Notes: generated by a model not told the origin, from the sequence alone. Numbered from the stretch's first letter, positions 10,201-17,337 are shown. The stretch is 64,000 nt of DNA from Acinetobacter baumannii (GCF_009759685.1 NZ_CP046654.1:2790001-2854000), one strand, 5' to 3'. Translations and numbers: made by a program.

Positions 10201-11094
10201 GATGAATACCGTTATGCGGTGGATGAAATTGTTTTTCAAAAGGGCGCAATTCAAACAGTGAAAGATTTCACCATGAAGCACGCGTATGTATTGCAGACAA
10301 CGATACAAAGACCAATGGAAATGATCTCTTGGCAAGCGGCTTTCAACCATTACACTGAACAAGGTATGACGCAATACGATGCGGTTCATGCGGCTGATGC
10401 CGTCATTCGCCAATACATGACGGATATGTCACCAGAAGGGATTTCAAATCTTGAACGCGGCACGCCTGCTAGACGCATGTTTCTAATGTTTTACAACTGG
10501 TTCAATATGGTTTGGAACACATCAATGTCAGAAGCTAAGTTAGCGTTAGAGGCAAGCAACGGCTCATGGGTGCAAGCATCGCCACGCTTGGCGTATGTGG
10601 CGTTAATGATGATCTCCATTCCATCAATGCTGTCTGAATTGCTTGGGGTTATCTTCGCAGGCGGTCTAAAAGATGAGGACGATGACGATAATAAATGGGA
10701 TGACTTATCTGCAAAGCTTGCGCTTTCACAATTAAAAATGTTGGCGGCTTTTGTACCGTATGTCGGTAATGCCGCGAACGCTGCGATCAGCAATACGGAT
10801 AAAAACGTGATGAACGACCGCTATACCGCCTCACCTGTGTTTAGTATGTTTGATGGTGGACTTTCATTAATCCAACATGCAAGCCGTGCTTTGGATGAGG
10901 ATAAAGAAGTTAATCAAGGTAAAGCTTCAAAAGATTTAATGAATACAGCAACCCTCGTTACGGGCATTCCGTTTGCTGTACTTGGTAAACCTTCTGGTTA
11001 TTGGCTTGATGTAGCTCAAGGCAAGAAAGATGCACCAGACAGTATTTACGATGCAACACGCGGTACGATAACAGGGAAACATGCACCAGAATGA
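4279..11094 (+). CDS. Giant polyvalent ejected virion protein with GNAT-like and HExxH segments
   Basis: 2271 residues, far longer than its neighbours. Recognisable parts in order: a helical N-terminal region; an Ala/Gly-rich segment (about 300-480) with possible membrane-active helices; a GNAT-like segment about 750-835 (MRNQGNGTKAMQDI, then FYKKLGFVE); a metallopeptidase motif VHELGHHF near residue 885; long coiled or helical regions; and near residue 1910 an RNTGIAIMAGNLKNA segment typical of the C-terminal part of phage large polyvalent proteins (LPD38-type). Such proteins are packaged and injected and often protect incoming DNA or modify host proteins. The individual activities are inferred. 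Transcription probably restarts here, since a terminator hairpin abuts the ATG. Confidence 0.7.
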   Translation: MSDQNTNLTIGQLFELNQGKNPTQIADTEARARKAARSLGLDYNKMTETPEQIVSVADEVNTQKRVNEVVASDPVLGKYALNPNQAAVSLDDFENLKDISDKVSLLGSSLNKPYEPVSYQDIQNVLSKGTSPEQKKRLKELGIYEDPQKQVKPNVNPNLLDTLSTSLVPQTSDQVFKEHYDRIKKTAGVMSAERFKKYYENQVYWMEHTATAEPTSPQEQGNRYVNAAIRAVAAIGQTEGAVISATTGNDSLLNLATRVKNKAAPSQEMTQALYQAQLAAQTNDAGVLGAAQELVSNADAGLVGEFLIEQAPPALVGYYAGAGAGGVLTNSLIRNTAKYAPLVMNLEKAAKLVRGVTTAGNAAQGALGAGTADALVSYGQNMAEAREKFLTRQEQIDYAAAKTWGSAKYSALGGALMPVTFGGPLRTVGGQAVIQSAAGMYSVQGAADAVGEKADPVEMALEGLLEVATAAPEVAITSAAKVKNQRTAQFALDQLRQDQQQDAVRSSTFAAVLNNLIDRNKESKTAQRDDSASQAFIKQAVEEHGAVEEVYIDGQTFNQLLRDRNIEPTDLFERAPSLQDQLGTAETFNGTVQIPVNEFVSAMSVIERPTDFVENVRSSPDMPTYREAQENLAKTTEQMQQEADTYMAEQARFESAEDAKELVATEVQNQLAKVGTFTAKYNRAAGELTSAFYSTLGDKLGISAKEAFDRYPIRIADEPTTDKGISFNQSANPEQTISVDDFAKSIKKQYGIELSLKGSPSSNVLSLHKIVVPEAMRNQGNGTKAMQDIISYADSQNKTIALTPSSDFGGNKSRLTSFYKKLGFVENKGRNKDYEISESMYRSPNGRKYNQANGGTRGSITFSIGQDGSTIVLSKNADFSTFVHELGHHFLEMNMQLALSPDAPAQVRADMETVMKWASPETTDLGEWDFFTDAEKTEVHEKFAETFEQYVFTGKAPSAALKQVFNRFRQFMIAVYRNIEKFMGINDRAELNADITGVMDRMLASSSAIAEAQAASNLEMLIHQDDAMRLGISPKDYDEMRQDHEIATELSINTLEQKSLRNMIWYQKQKSKYLKTLQKEADKKRATVREDMAKEIAQEPVYQAMAFLRQPLDQVAKRDSTKVEPERDNLFEAIAKFGGLDANEVESTWGIDEAAKTKSGVGNKPVVRSSKSKVKGLSIESMAEKLSEEGYLTLDEHGKFDTRELEDKFAEQLRGVNQYSNQVDPELLDYSQDMDLLQRYAEGRTTKGKLSLDWIEAKYGRDSDIYQGISKGAYGFAQRGGENPDVVAEMFGYESGDALIRDLLNSPSPKQKIDELTDARMAVQYSEFFDQQSIIEAVEAALHNDVRARMLSAEMAALNGLLGRKSALNEAAKTVAQDIVQRQKIKDIRPHVRAQDDARLGRMANEAFRKGETVEAARHKRNQLVQFYATKYSYDAKDQIQKHLDLVKKVFGNNEKLSKNRDFDFVTAARGILGKYDLGRESTNYEHQLELIRKYDPTTYAEIQNIGALPENQNYRELTLEQFNAVMAAVETLWHRSKENKIWHTTNEAFEREQVREELIQQTGGKKSVEKIQQTLLGRDKTAELKAKFMELGASAKRVDQVVTWLDGGANGKFRTYLINPMQDALAKYRIEKAKMLKDVVDIFEGFGKLDNSKIAAPELNNFTFVGKQSLLHAILHTGNLSNKERLVLGYGWGARLEDGSVDFSAWDQFFSRMVKEGVITKKDMDSIQKLWNLFDKYKEQAQITHKKINGRYFDELPRTPISTPFGEYEGGYVPAAYDRIRSNEQDRIQDKNLAENNLQALDIATTGANFTKSRADRYHDQLELDMSRLPSHLDKELRYIHLELQIRQIGRLLLNKDFRNEIERVLPFGVKQVFNPWLKAIANQTVDESSGISLLDSIFRTLRRNTGIAIMAGNLKNAVEQFTGFTQVAVAVPPKQLLKAQTHYFASVATREDMANNIMEMSDFMKTRFDRAADEYRYAVDEIVFQKGAIQTVKDFTMKHAYVLQTTIQRPMEMISWQAAFNHYTEQGMTQYDAVHAADAVIRQYMTDMSPEGISNLERGTPARRMFLMFYNWFNMVWNTSMSEAKLALEASNGSWVQASPRLAYVALMMISIPSMLSELLGVIFAGGLKDEDDDDNKWDDLSAKLALSQLKMLAAFVPYVGNAANAAISNTDKNVMNDRYTASPVFSMFDGGLSLIQHASRALDEDKEVNQGKASKDLMNTATLVTGIPFAVLGKPSGYWLDVAQGKKDAPDSIYDATRGTITGKHAPE

Positions 11095-11156
11095 TAAGAA
11101 ATTATCAAGTGTTATTTTTCATTAAATAACAACGATTTGCCTAAAAATTGTAGTTG

Positions 11157-11204
11157 ACTCCGTAGTTTTGTTAGTTCAATATCTAACCAAATTACGGAGT
11201 TTTT
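11157..11204 (+). terminator. Long hairpin hiding the ribosome site of the next gene
   Basis: The arms 11157-11174 and 11183-11200 form an 18-bp stem with one wobble and one mismatch, followed by TTTT. The right arm contains the CGGAG ribosome site of the gene at 11208. A sigma70-like pair TTGACT (11154-11159) and CAATAT (17-base spacer, in the loop) overlaps it. It can therefore be read either as a terminator of the giant gene or as a promoter/RBS-masking leader. Confidence 0.55.
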
Positions 11205-11207
11205 CGC

Positions 11208-11447
11208 ATGAGATATTTAGTCATTAAAAAGTTAGGTCACGGTTTCTATTTAGGTAAAGGCAACGTTCGACAAGGAGGTAAAGAATTTATCGTTATAAAA
11301 AGCGATAAAGAATTGCTAGTAGGTGCTGAAAGTTATAAATACGATGCTTCAACCAATCAATTGTTGTGGGAAGGTATCCAAAACCTTGGACAAGAAGTGG
11401 TCGGATTTGCTGACACTGAAGAGGAAGCTTTAGATTTGGCTTTCTAA
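11208..11447 (+). CDS. Small phage hypothetical protein
   Basis: 79 residues, with ATG preceded at 7 bases by CGGAG. The protein has no membrane segment or signal peptide. It looks like a compact alpha/beta domain ending in an acidic helix (DTEEEALDLAF). The N-terminal MRYLVIKKLGHGFYLGKGNVRQGGKEFIVI gives alternating beta strands with an RQGGK turn. No family is recognised. It sits alone between the giant ejected protein and the tailspike, flanked by a hairpin on each side, which suggests its own transcription unit. It may be a moron or a small accessory virion protein. Confidence 0.55.
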   Translation: MRYLVIKKLGHGFYLGKGNVRQGGKEFIVIKSDKELLVGAESYKYDASTNQLLWEGIQNLGQEVVGFADTEEEALDLAF

Positions 11448-11451
11448 TTGC

Positions 11452-11461
11452 CTGTTGACAG
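11452..11461 (-). repeat. Recurring intergenic decamer, copy 2 (reverse orientation)
   Basis: CTGTTGACAG on the plus strand is the exact reverse complement of the copies at 4202 and 14775. Here it contains TTGACA, followed after 17 bases by AACTAT, so this copy could also be a sigma70 promoter. Confidence 0.4.
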
Positions 11462-11507
11462 TGCAAGACTAGCAATCAACTATTTATTAGTTAGCTTACA
11501 TAAAATT

Positions 11508-11530
11508 GGCTGTAGAGATTACAGCCTTTT
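11508..11530 (+). terminator. Intrinsic terminator before the tailspike gene
   Basis: GGCTGTA and TACAGCC form a perfect 7-bp stem with loop GAGAT, followed by six T. It excludes a translation start at the TTG at 11506 and supports the ATG at 11548 for the tailspike. Confidence 0.75.
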
Positions 11531-11547
11531 TTATTGGTGGGCAAAAG

Positions 11548-13962
11548 ATGACAGTTCCTATTTCCGACCGTTTAAGCCAACTGTATGTTGGTAACGGCAC
11601 AAACACCCGATTTGATTTTACCTTTCGAGTATTCAATCAAGAAGATGCGACGGGGGTTGCTATCCGTAAAAAAGGTGCAACTGAGTTTGAAACAGTTGAC
11701 CCTTCTACATATACAGTTACCCTTAATCAAGACGGCTTTGGGGGGTACGTAACATTTAACACACCGCCTTCATCATCTGTATATTTTTATATAGCGGGGG
11801 CAACCCCTCTTGATCAACTTCTTGATATTACAAATTACGACAATTTTTATCCCGATGCTATTGAACGTGCGCTAGATAAACTTACTGCATTGCTTCAAGA
11901 GTGGGGCACACAATTAGACCAAGAAAAACAAGCTCGTATATTAGCTGATATCAACTACGACTCTCTGGCAATGGAACGTGAAGAGAATTTAGAAAACCGT
12001 TTGACAAGTTATATCAACGCTTTAATAGGGATCACTAATCCAAAGGTATTTGACGGTATTACAGACCGTATGGTTATCACAAAGGATGGTAGAACCCAAA
12101 GAGAGTTTAACGAATCTGTTCCTTTTTGGACGGACGATTATGTTGCGTTCAAGCAAGAGACTTACATACGGGAAGAAAAGATCATTGAACATAATATTGC
12201 GACTGTTGCTGAGGAACAACAGCGCGCGATTATTAGAGAAGATGATATTTACAATGACCTTAGAGCAAAAATCGGTGGTTTAGAAGGTGGGTCTGCAAAA
12301 GCTTACAAGACCTTTTCGGAGGCTCAATCTGATACCGCTAACATTCCCGCTAACTCAACGGTTTATGTGACTAATGACGGTGATAATACCGGGCTATATA
12401 ACTTTGATGGCGTAGCTTTTGTAAAAAGTGATTATGACCCTGTTAAGCAATCCAATGAATTTACTAAAGCTTCTATTTCGTCTTTATCCCAAAATCTTTC
12501 AGAAATAAAAAAATCTAATGAGGACTCATCTGTGATCCCTGTTCTTGTCGATTCGCAGAATAAAATATTAATTGGATACAATGAATCTAAAGATCGAATT
12601 GAGGCAGGGGGGTTGCAAGAACAAGTAATTGAAAACTTCCCCAATTTAATGAAGTCAGAAGACACAACGAAGGTTGCTGTTCTAACAGACTCAATGCACA
12701 AAATCTTGATCGGTTATGATACGGAGAAAGATCAAGCAATAATCGCAGGCCTTGAATTACCAAACAAAAAACCAGAAGTTGCTGAAGTAAATCATTTCGT
12801 ATTTGATGGGCAGTCTCTAGGCATAGGTGCGACTGCTACTACAATATTAAGTACATACCAGCCTTATTTTAATGTGACATTTGGTACGGGTCCTCGCATG
12901 GACTCAGCCCCAGTCTCAGTCATTCCGTTGGTAGAACAATTTAATAGCCCGGCATCAGATGGTGGCACAGACCGAGGCGAGACCCCATGTTCGGGTGCAG
13001 CAAATTACGCAAGCCGTGCAATGATGCTAGAAAATGGGATTAACCCGAAAGACCATGTGATTTTCTGTTCAGCTGCGGGCCATGGCGGATACCGGATCGA
13101 TCAGCTTGAAAAGGGCACAACATGGTATGAGTTTCTACTCCACCATGTTTCTGAAGCCAAAAGACTAAATTCTGGTAAAACTTACAAAGTTCAAGCAATC
13201 GCTTGGGTGCAAGGTGAGAACGATGCTATTACCGGGACACAAACTTCTTATGAGCTTTATCGTCAAAAATTAGAAAAATTACAAAGAGATGCTAATGATG
13301 ACATCAAGGAGATTACGGGGCAAGTCGATGATATCAAGTTTATTTCATATCAGCTCTCATATGCGGCGCGCACATGGTCAGCCCAAGCTTTAGTTCAACT
13401 CCACTTAGCTCAAGAATCTGACTCATTTGCATTGTCTACGCCGATGTATCACATGCCTTACGCCCCAGACAATATCCATTTAACAAATGTGGGATACAAA
13501 TGGATGGGGGCTTATTTCGGACGAGCATATAAACAGTTAATTGTTGATAACCGTAAGCCTGATTTCATTAATCCAAAAGGGGCACAATTGATTGGCGATG
13601 AAATTCATATCCACTTTGACGTGCCGAAGGCCCCTCTCGTACTTGATACAACAACTTTAGCGCCTACCACAGATAGCGGTTTTAAAGTTTTAGTAAATGA
13701 TGCGTCTGCAACGATTTCCAGTATTACTGCTGAAAATGACAAAGTTATTATCAAAATATCTAGCACCCCTGCTGCAAGTGCATCAGTAAAGGTTAGATAT
13801 GCTCTCGATTATCTTGGCGCAGGAATATCTATAACCGGGGGGGCTTCTGGAAATCTTCGAGATTCAACAACAGATTCAATTAAAATTGCAGGTGTAGAAA
13901 GACCGCTATATCACGTATGCCCGCATTTTGAATTAACTGCATTTACAGACAAAGGAATTTAA
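11548..13962 (+). CDS. Tailspike/tail fibre with SGNH esterase domain
   Basis: 804 residues from ATG 11548; an upstream TTG at 11506 would lie across a terminator. The N-terminus (SDRLSQLYVGNGTNTRFDF and DATGVAIRKKG) is the virion-attachment domain shared by T7-type fibres. A coiled region follows. From about residue 415 there is an SGNH/GDSL hydrolase: FDGQSLGIG carries the nucleophile Ser, AWVQGENDA is the block with the Asn, and DNIHLTNVGY supplies Asp and His. A beta-rich C-terminus follows. SGNH tailspikes usually remove O-acetyl groups from capsule or LPS sugars, so this protein probably sets the capsule type the phage recognises. The sugar itself cannot be read from the sequence. Confidence 0.8.
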   Translation: MTVPISDRLSQLYVGNGTNTRFDFTFRVFNQEDATGVAIRKKGATEFETVDPSTYTVTLNQDGFGGYVTFNTPPSSSVYFYIAGATPLDQLLDITNYDNFYPDAIERALDKLTALLQEWGTQLDQEKQARILADINYDSLAMEREENLENRLTSYINALIGITNPKVFDGITDRMVITKDGRTQREFNESVPFWTDDYVAFKQETYIREEKIIEHNIATVAEEQQRAIIREDDIYNDLRAKIGGLEGGSAKAYKTFSEAQSDTANIPANSTVYVTNDGDNTGLYNFDGVAFVKSDYDPVKQSNEFTKASISSLSQNLSEIKKSNEDSSVIPVLVDSQNKILIGYNESKDRIEAGGLQEQVIENFPNLMKSEDTTKVAVLTDSMHKILIGYDTEKDQAIIAGLELPNKKPEVAEVNHFVFDGQSLGIGATATTILSTYQPYFNVTFGTGPRMDSAPVSVIPLVEQFNSPASDGGTDRGETPCSGAANYASRAMMLENGINPKDHVIFCSAAGHGGYRIDQLEKGTTWYEFLLHHVSEAKRLNSGKTYKVQAIAWVQGENDAITGTQTSYELYRQKLEKLQRDANDDIKEITGQVDDIKFISYQLSYAARTWSAQALVQLHLAQESDSFALSTPMYHMPYAPDNIHLTNVGYKWMGAYFGRAYKQLIVDNRKPDFINPKGAQLIGDEIHIHFDVPKAPLVLDTTTLAPTTDSGFKVLVNDASATISSITAENDKVIIKISSTPAASASVKVRYALDYLGAGISITGGASGNLRDSTTDSIKIAGVERPLYHVCPHFELTAFTDKGI

Positions 13963-13964
13963 AA

Positions 13965-14744
13965 ATGACTCAATTATTTTTTAAAGCTGAAAATTTTGTA
14001 AGCGATCGAGCACTACCTGTATTGAACGATGTAGGGCCAATTGTTCCTAATCTTGAAAACAATTCTTATGACCACTGGGTGTTTAAAGACTCATCGGCTT
14101 CTCTAAAAGGTGTTGTTAACGGTCATTTACTGACATTACAGCAGAATGCAGCATATGTGCCAGTGTTTAGTAATAGTGGAGTTACAATATCAACGGCCAT
14201 GGGGAATGCTTTGATCAGTGATATTGTTGATTCGTCAGACCAAAGCATAACAATGGCTGCAGTAGTTAAATGTAACACAACGGCCTTATCTATTTTATTA
14301 GGTAATTTAGTGCCGAGCAATTCCACAACAAGTAGTGGTTTGTCTGGGTTTGCAAGTGGTGGTAAAACTTATTTAACCGTTAAGCCCACAACTCTTGGTG
14401 GCCCTGGGGGCATTTCATCATTAGCGTGCCCTAGTAATATCTCTCAAACATCCAATTTCTTTATTGCTATTAGCGTAGATAAAGTGACTAAACAAGGAAT
14501 TATTTTTACAAAACAAGCAGATATTGAAACCAGCAATGAAGCAACCTATACTGCTGCAACATACGATGCCTCATTAAATAATCACGCTTTAGGTAATAGT
14601 GCTTACTCTTTGCAAAATACGTTGACCAATTTAGCAACATTCGCAGAAGCAATATTTTTTAATAAGGCGTTAAACATGACTGAACTCCAAGGGTTGGCGA
14701 CTAGGTCAAAATCTCGAATGGCTGATAGAGGAATAATTCTATAG
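13965..14744 (+). CDS. LamG/concanavalin-like phage protein next to tailspike
   Basis: 259 residues, starting 2 bases after the tailspike stop with an AAAGGA-type ribosome site inside the end of that gene. It is beta-rich with few charged residues and has no signal peptide. The pattern FFIAISVDKVTKQGIIFTK followed later by TFAEAIFFNKALNMTELQGL and a final RSKSRM resembles LamG-like jelly rolls, in which a central antiparallel sheet ends with a helix carrying L..L...L. Such proteins often form a second receptor-binding or adaptor protein after the spike. It may be a separate fibre subunit or a chaperone-like tip. The fold call is by pattern only. Confidence 0.5.
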   Translation: MTQLFFKAENFVSDRALPVLNDVGPIVPNLENNSYDHWVFKDSSASLKGVVNGHLLTLQQNAAYVPVFSNSGVTISTAMGNALISDIVDSSDQSITMAAVVKCNTTALSILLGNLVPSNSTTSSGLSGFASGGKTYLTVKPTTLGGPGGISSLACPSNISQTSNFFIAISVDKVTKQGIIFTKQADIETSNEATYTAATYDASLNNHALGNSAYSLQNTLTNLATFAEAIFFNKALNMTELQGLATRSKSRMADRGIIL

Positions 14745-14750
14745 TCTTTG

Positions 14751-14773
14751 AAGCCCCTAATAAGGGGCTTTTT
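14751..14773 (+). terminator. Intrinsic terminator after the tailspike genes
   Basis: AAGCCCC, loop TAAT, GGGGCTT and then TTT: perfect stem with T tract, 6 bases after the stop of the LamG-like gene. The decamer CTGTCAACAG follows immediately. Confidence 0.85.
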
Positions 14774-14774
14774 A

Positions 14775-14784
14775 CTGTCAACAG
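14775..14784 (+). repeat. Recurring intergenic decamer CTGTCAACAG, copy 3
   Basis: Identical to 4202-4211 and directly downstream of the terminator at 14751-14773, upstream of the lysis cassette. Confidence 0.4.
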
Positions 14785-14845
14785 AAAACGATACTTAAAT
14801 TAAACCAATCCATAAAATAATGAAAACATTAGATTGGTGGCAAAA

Positions 14846-15217
14846 ATGAACGACCCTTTAACAATTAAATCCTTACCTTGGTTTATCAAGATTTGGGCGG
14901 CGGTGATGGGCGGCATTTTTGCGCTCATGTTAAGTGGCGATATTGATGTTGAAGGAAAGATAAAAATCAACATCGGTGTGATTATCAAATTCGCAATTAG
15001 CGTTTCTATTAGCTTATACGGCGGTTCAGCATTTATTGAATATCAAGATTGGGGGCATTACTCACATATGACCCAAGGGTTTGTCATGCTGATTTTTGCA
15101 GTATTCGGGATGTTGCTTATTGGTATTTGGTATCAGGCAATTCAATTACTGAAAGGTAAAACCATTAGTGAATTGATCTTTGAAATCAAAGAAGCATTCA
15201 AGGCTATATTCAAGTAG
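14846..15217 (+). CDS. Putative holin, membrane protein of the lysis cassette
   Basis: 123 residues from ATG 14846, preceded by GGTGG; an in-frame TTG at 14834 is less likely. Three hydrophobic segments are visible: FIKIWAAVMGGIFALML, INIGVIIKFAISVSISLYG and a long stretch ending LIFAVFGMLLIGIWY. The C-terminus is short and charged (IKEAFKAIFK). The size, the number of membrane segments and the place 10 bases before an endolysin gene fit a holin, which times lysis by opening the inner membrane for the endolysin. No named holin family is claimed. The gene starts a lysis unit after a terminator. Confidence 0.6.
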   Translation: MNDPLTIKSLPWFIKIWAAVMGGIFALMLSGDIDVEGKIKINIGVIIKFAISVSISLYGGSAFIEYQDWGHYSHMTQGFVMLIFAVFGMLLIGIWYQAIQLLKGKTISELIFEIKEAFKAIFK

Positions 15218-15227
15218 GAGAGGGCAA

Positions 15228-15770
15228 ATGTCAGTAGATAAATATATTGATGACCTTATCAAGCGCGAAGGTGGATATGTAAACAACCCTAACGACCGTG
15301 GCGGCGCAACTAACTACGGAATTACTGAAGCAGTTGCGCGTGTCAATGGTTGGAAGGGCCCAATGCGCGATTTGCCTTTAGATTTAGCAAAGCAAATTTA
15401 TAAACAGCAATATTGGATTAACCCGCGTTTTGATCAGGTGAATACTTTATCTCCTCTAATCGCTGAAGAGTTGCTTGATACTGGTGTTAATTGTGGTGTC
15501 TCTTTTGCAAAGCCTTTATTACAACGTGCGTTGAATTTATTAAATAACCAAGGTAAAGGCGGTTGGCCCGATTTAGCCGTTGATGGTATTTATGGTTCAG
15601 CTACGTTAGGGGCCTTAAAAATCTTTCTTGCTAAACGTGGTAAAGATGGTGAGAAGGTAATGCTTAAAGTTCTGAACATCATGCAAGGCCAACGTTACAT
15701 TGAAATTTGTGAACGCAATCCCACGCAAGAGCAATTCTTTTATGGCTGGATCAGTAACCGAATCGCATAA
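15228..15770 (+). CDS. Endolysin, GH108-type N-acetylmuramidase
   Basis: 180 residues from ATG 15228, with GGAGAGGG ahead of it. The motif IKREGGYVNNPNDRGGATNYGIT near the N-terminus is the hallmark of the GH108 family: Glu in EGGY is the catalytic acid, and the D.GG.TNYGI loop follows. The C-terminal half (LAVDGIYGSATLGALKIF) is the peptidoglycan-binding module usually attached to GH108 enzymes. It cleaves the glycan strands of the wall at the end of the phage cycle. There is no signal peptide, so export depends on the holin candidate just upstream. The last 29 bases overlap the small lipoprotein gene in another frame. Confidence 0.88.
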   Translation: MSVDKYIDDLIKREGGYVNNPNDRGGATNYGITEAVARVNGWKGPMRDLPLDLAKQIYKQQYWINPRFDQVNTLSPLIAEELLDTGVNCGVSFAKPLLQRALNLLNNQGKGGWPDLAVDGIYGSATLGALKIFLAKRGKDGEKVMLKVLNIMQGQRYIEICERNPTQEQFFYGWISNRIA

Positions 15771-15897
15771 AGTGATTTTGTGTAAGAGAACTAAACTAGC
15801 TGCATTCATTACCATGCTGTGCATTCTGTTTTCAGGATGCACAGCACATTCTATTAACAACAACATTCAAGTATCATTGTGCGTAAGTGCACTTTGA
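15742..15897 (+). CDS. Small lipoprotein, possible outer-membrane spanin (Rz1-like)
   Basis: 51 residues from ATG 15742, overlapping the end of the endolysin gene in a different frame. After a Lys/Arg-containing start (VILCKRTKLAAF) comes a hydrophobic stretch and the lipobox ILFSGC, so the mature part would be only about 20 residues anchored by a lipid. Nested or overlapping small lipoproteins after an endolysin are usually Rz1-type spanins that join inner and outer membranes during lysis. No partner inner-membrane spanin with a coiled coil is visible beside it, and the ribosome site is weak. It could be an unconnected small ORF. Confidence 0.45.
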   Translation: MAGSVTESHKVILCKRTKLAAFITMLCILFSGCTAHSINNNIQVSLCVSAL

Positions 15898-15906
15898 GTT
15901 TAGATA

Positions 15907-16101
15907 ATGAAGCAAGAATTAATTAAGGTTCACGACTTAGCGAATTCTAAAATGATTGATTTACTGGCAGAGTTTGACAAAAATGGTGAAGTTACAAAGA
16001 TGTTTGACTACAACGGTAATGAGTTAAAAGTTAACTTTCTGCGTGATGAAGTTTATTATAAAAAGGTATGGTGGCATTTCGATAAGAAGCGACCCGTCTA
16101 A
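15907..16101 (+). CDS. Small hypothetical protein at prophage end
   Basis: 64 residues. The content is charged and soluble: KVHDLANSKMIDLLAEFDKNGEV, then FDYNGNELKVNF and a Trp-rich end KKVWWHFDKKRPV. It resembles a small beta-hairpin domain. It begins 9 bases after the lipoprotein stop and ends 5 bases before the bidirectional terminator shared with the integrase. Codon use and location put it in the late operon. No family is recognised and no function is proposed. Confidence 0.5.
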   Translation: MKQELIKVHDLANSKMIDLLAEFDKNGEVTKMFDYNGNELKVNFLRDEVYYKKVWWHFDKKRPV

Positions 16102-16106
16102 AAATA

Positions 16107-16130
16107 AAGCCCCAATTAAGGGGCTTTTTT
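16107..16130. terminator. Terminator between late operon and integrase
   Basis: AAGCCCC, loop AATT, GGGGCTT then T6. It lies between the convergent late genes and integrase, and A-rich sequence on the other side lets it work on both strands. Confidence 0.85.
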
Positions 16131-16131
16131 G

Positions 16132-17145
16132 TTATGCAGCATTTAACATCTTGGCTATTTCCGATGCAGTCGGGTTGTAATAAGTATTCACTAAAACGCT
16201 AATTGTTTTATGACCTGTGATTTTTGCGAGAATTTCTACAGGTAAGCGATACTCATGAACAAATCTTGTAATTGCTTCATGTCTTGAATCATGGAAGGTG
16301 ATAACCCCATCTAAACCAACACGGCGTAAATTACGTTGCCAAATTAGCCTGAAGGCGTTCGATGTAAGTGGAACCATTCGCGTATCGTTTGGATCCTCTG
16401 GCAACCAAGAAAGCATTTCTTTTGCCTTGGCTGTTAGGGGTACATCACGTGAAGAGCCGTTCTTAGTATCTAATAGCCTGATGAAGTCAGTAAAAATTAA
16501 ATGCTTTTGCACACTAAGTATTTCGCCTTTGCGCATTGCAGTTTCAAGGGCAAATAAAAATGACCATGCAACTCGATGCCTTGGCTGCGTAGGTGTTTTA
16601 CCCCATTCATAATCCAAGCCTTTAATTACTTTATTAATATGGTCATCACTAATACGTTGGTGTCTTGGCGGCGGTGCTGAAGGTTTTGTAATTTCTTTGA
16701 ATGGATTTTCTTTAGTTAAAAATAATTCTTTTCGTGCAAAGTCAAAAACTGAACTGTACATCGCCATTTCTCTAATGACAGTTGCGCCTTTAACTTGCTT
16801 CAATCTTTTATCACGCCATTGTTTAACTAGAGCAGGGGTTAAATTGTGTATAGACTCATCTGCTAGTTCGCCCCAATTTTTCTTTAAGCATTTGAGCATT
16901 TGAACAATTAAACGAGCACTTTTCATTTTGCGCCCTTCATCCTGATAATACATATCAAAGAGGGCTTGAAAAGAAATATGGATTTTTTCAGGTTCTGAGG
17001 TTGGTTGTTCAGATTGTAGTTCTAATAGTTTGGTTGCTGCCCACTGTTCGCATTCGCTAGCAGTGTCACGAGTGGCAGCATAGCGCTTGCCCTTAAAACG
17101 AACTTCAATACGCCAAGCGTTGCCGCGACGGGTCGGTTTCTGCAT
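16132..17145 (-). CDS. Prophage tyrosine recombinase (integrase)
   Basis: 337 residues from the ATG at 17145, preceded by TTTGGAGT; an upstream in-frame ATG at 17166 has no ribosome site. The N-terminus (RRGNAWRIEVRFKGKRY) is an arm-binding type domain, then comes a SAM-like core-binding region. The catalytic domain shows Arg in ALETAMRKGEI, HDSRH as the H-x-x-R box, GHK and the nucleophile in VNTYYNPT. It inserts and excises the prophage by strand exchange at an attachment site. The gene lies 215 bases from tRNA-Gly and points away from it, the common arrangement for tRNA-targeting integrases. Confidence 0.92.
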   Translation of the reverse strand: MQKPTRRGNAWRIEVRFKGKRYAATRDTASECEQWAATKLLELQSEQPTSEPEKIHISFQALFDMYYQDEGRKMKSARLIVQMLKCLKKNWGELADESIHNLTPALVKQWRDKRLKQVKGATVIREMAMYSSVFDFARKELFLTKENPFKEITKPSAPPPRHQRISDDHINKVIKGLDYEWGKTPTQPRHRVAWSFLFALETAMRKGEILSVQKHLIFTDFIRLLDTKNGSSRDVPLTAKAKEMLSWLPEDPNDTRMVPLTSNAFRLIWQRNLRRVGLDGVITFHDSRHEAITRFVHEYRLPVEILAKITGHKTISVLVNTYYNPTASEIAKMLNAA

Positions 17146-17297
17146 TTTTAACACTCCAAATTTCATGGTGGCGCACTGCCGTCAAAAATTGAAGATGTAC
17201 AAATGACACCCACTTTTTTGGCGGCGGCACGGAAATATAAAGCGTTTTTTAATGTGAAATATGACTATTTTGAATAGTCATAGCTGACCTATCGACA

Positions 17298-17337
17298 ATA
17301 AAAAACAAGCCAAAAGATTACTAGAATCTTTCAGCTT
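17298..17337 (-). terminator. Terminator downstream of tRNA-Gly
   Basis: On the minus strand the arms of AAGCTGAAAGATT and AATCTTTTGGCTT pair around CTAG with small irregularities, followed by GTTTTTT. It lies 23 bases beyond the tRNA 3' end, on the prophage side. Confidence 0.65.

Noticed and set aside
11506..11547. TTG start for the tailspike gene
   Set aside because: This start lies across a perfect terminator hairpin; the ATG at 11548 begins the conserved fibre N-terminus.
4202..14784. LexA-type boxes
   Set aside because: The decamer CTGTCAACAG lacks the 8-base spacing of CTGT-N8-ACAG, and Acinetobacter lacks a standard LexA.
16298..16612. Plus-strand frame inside the integrase
   Set aside because: It is antisense to a clear tyrosine recombinase with all catalytic residues and has no family of its own.
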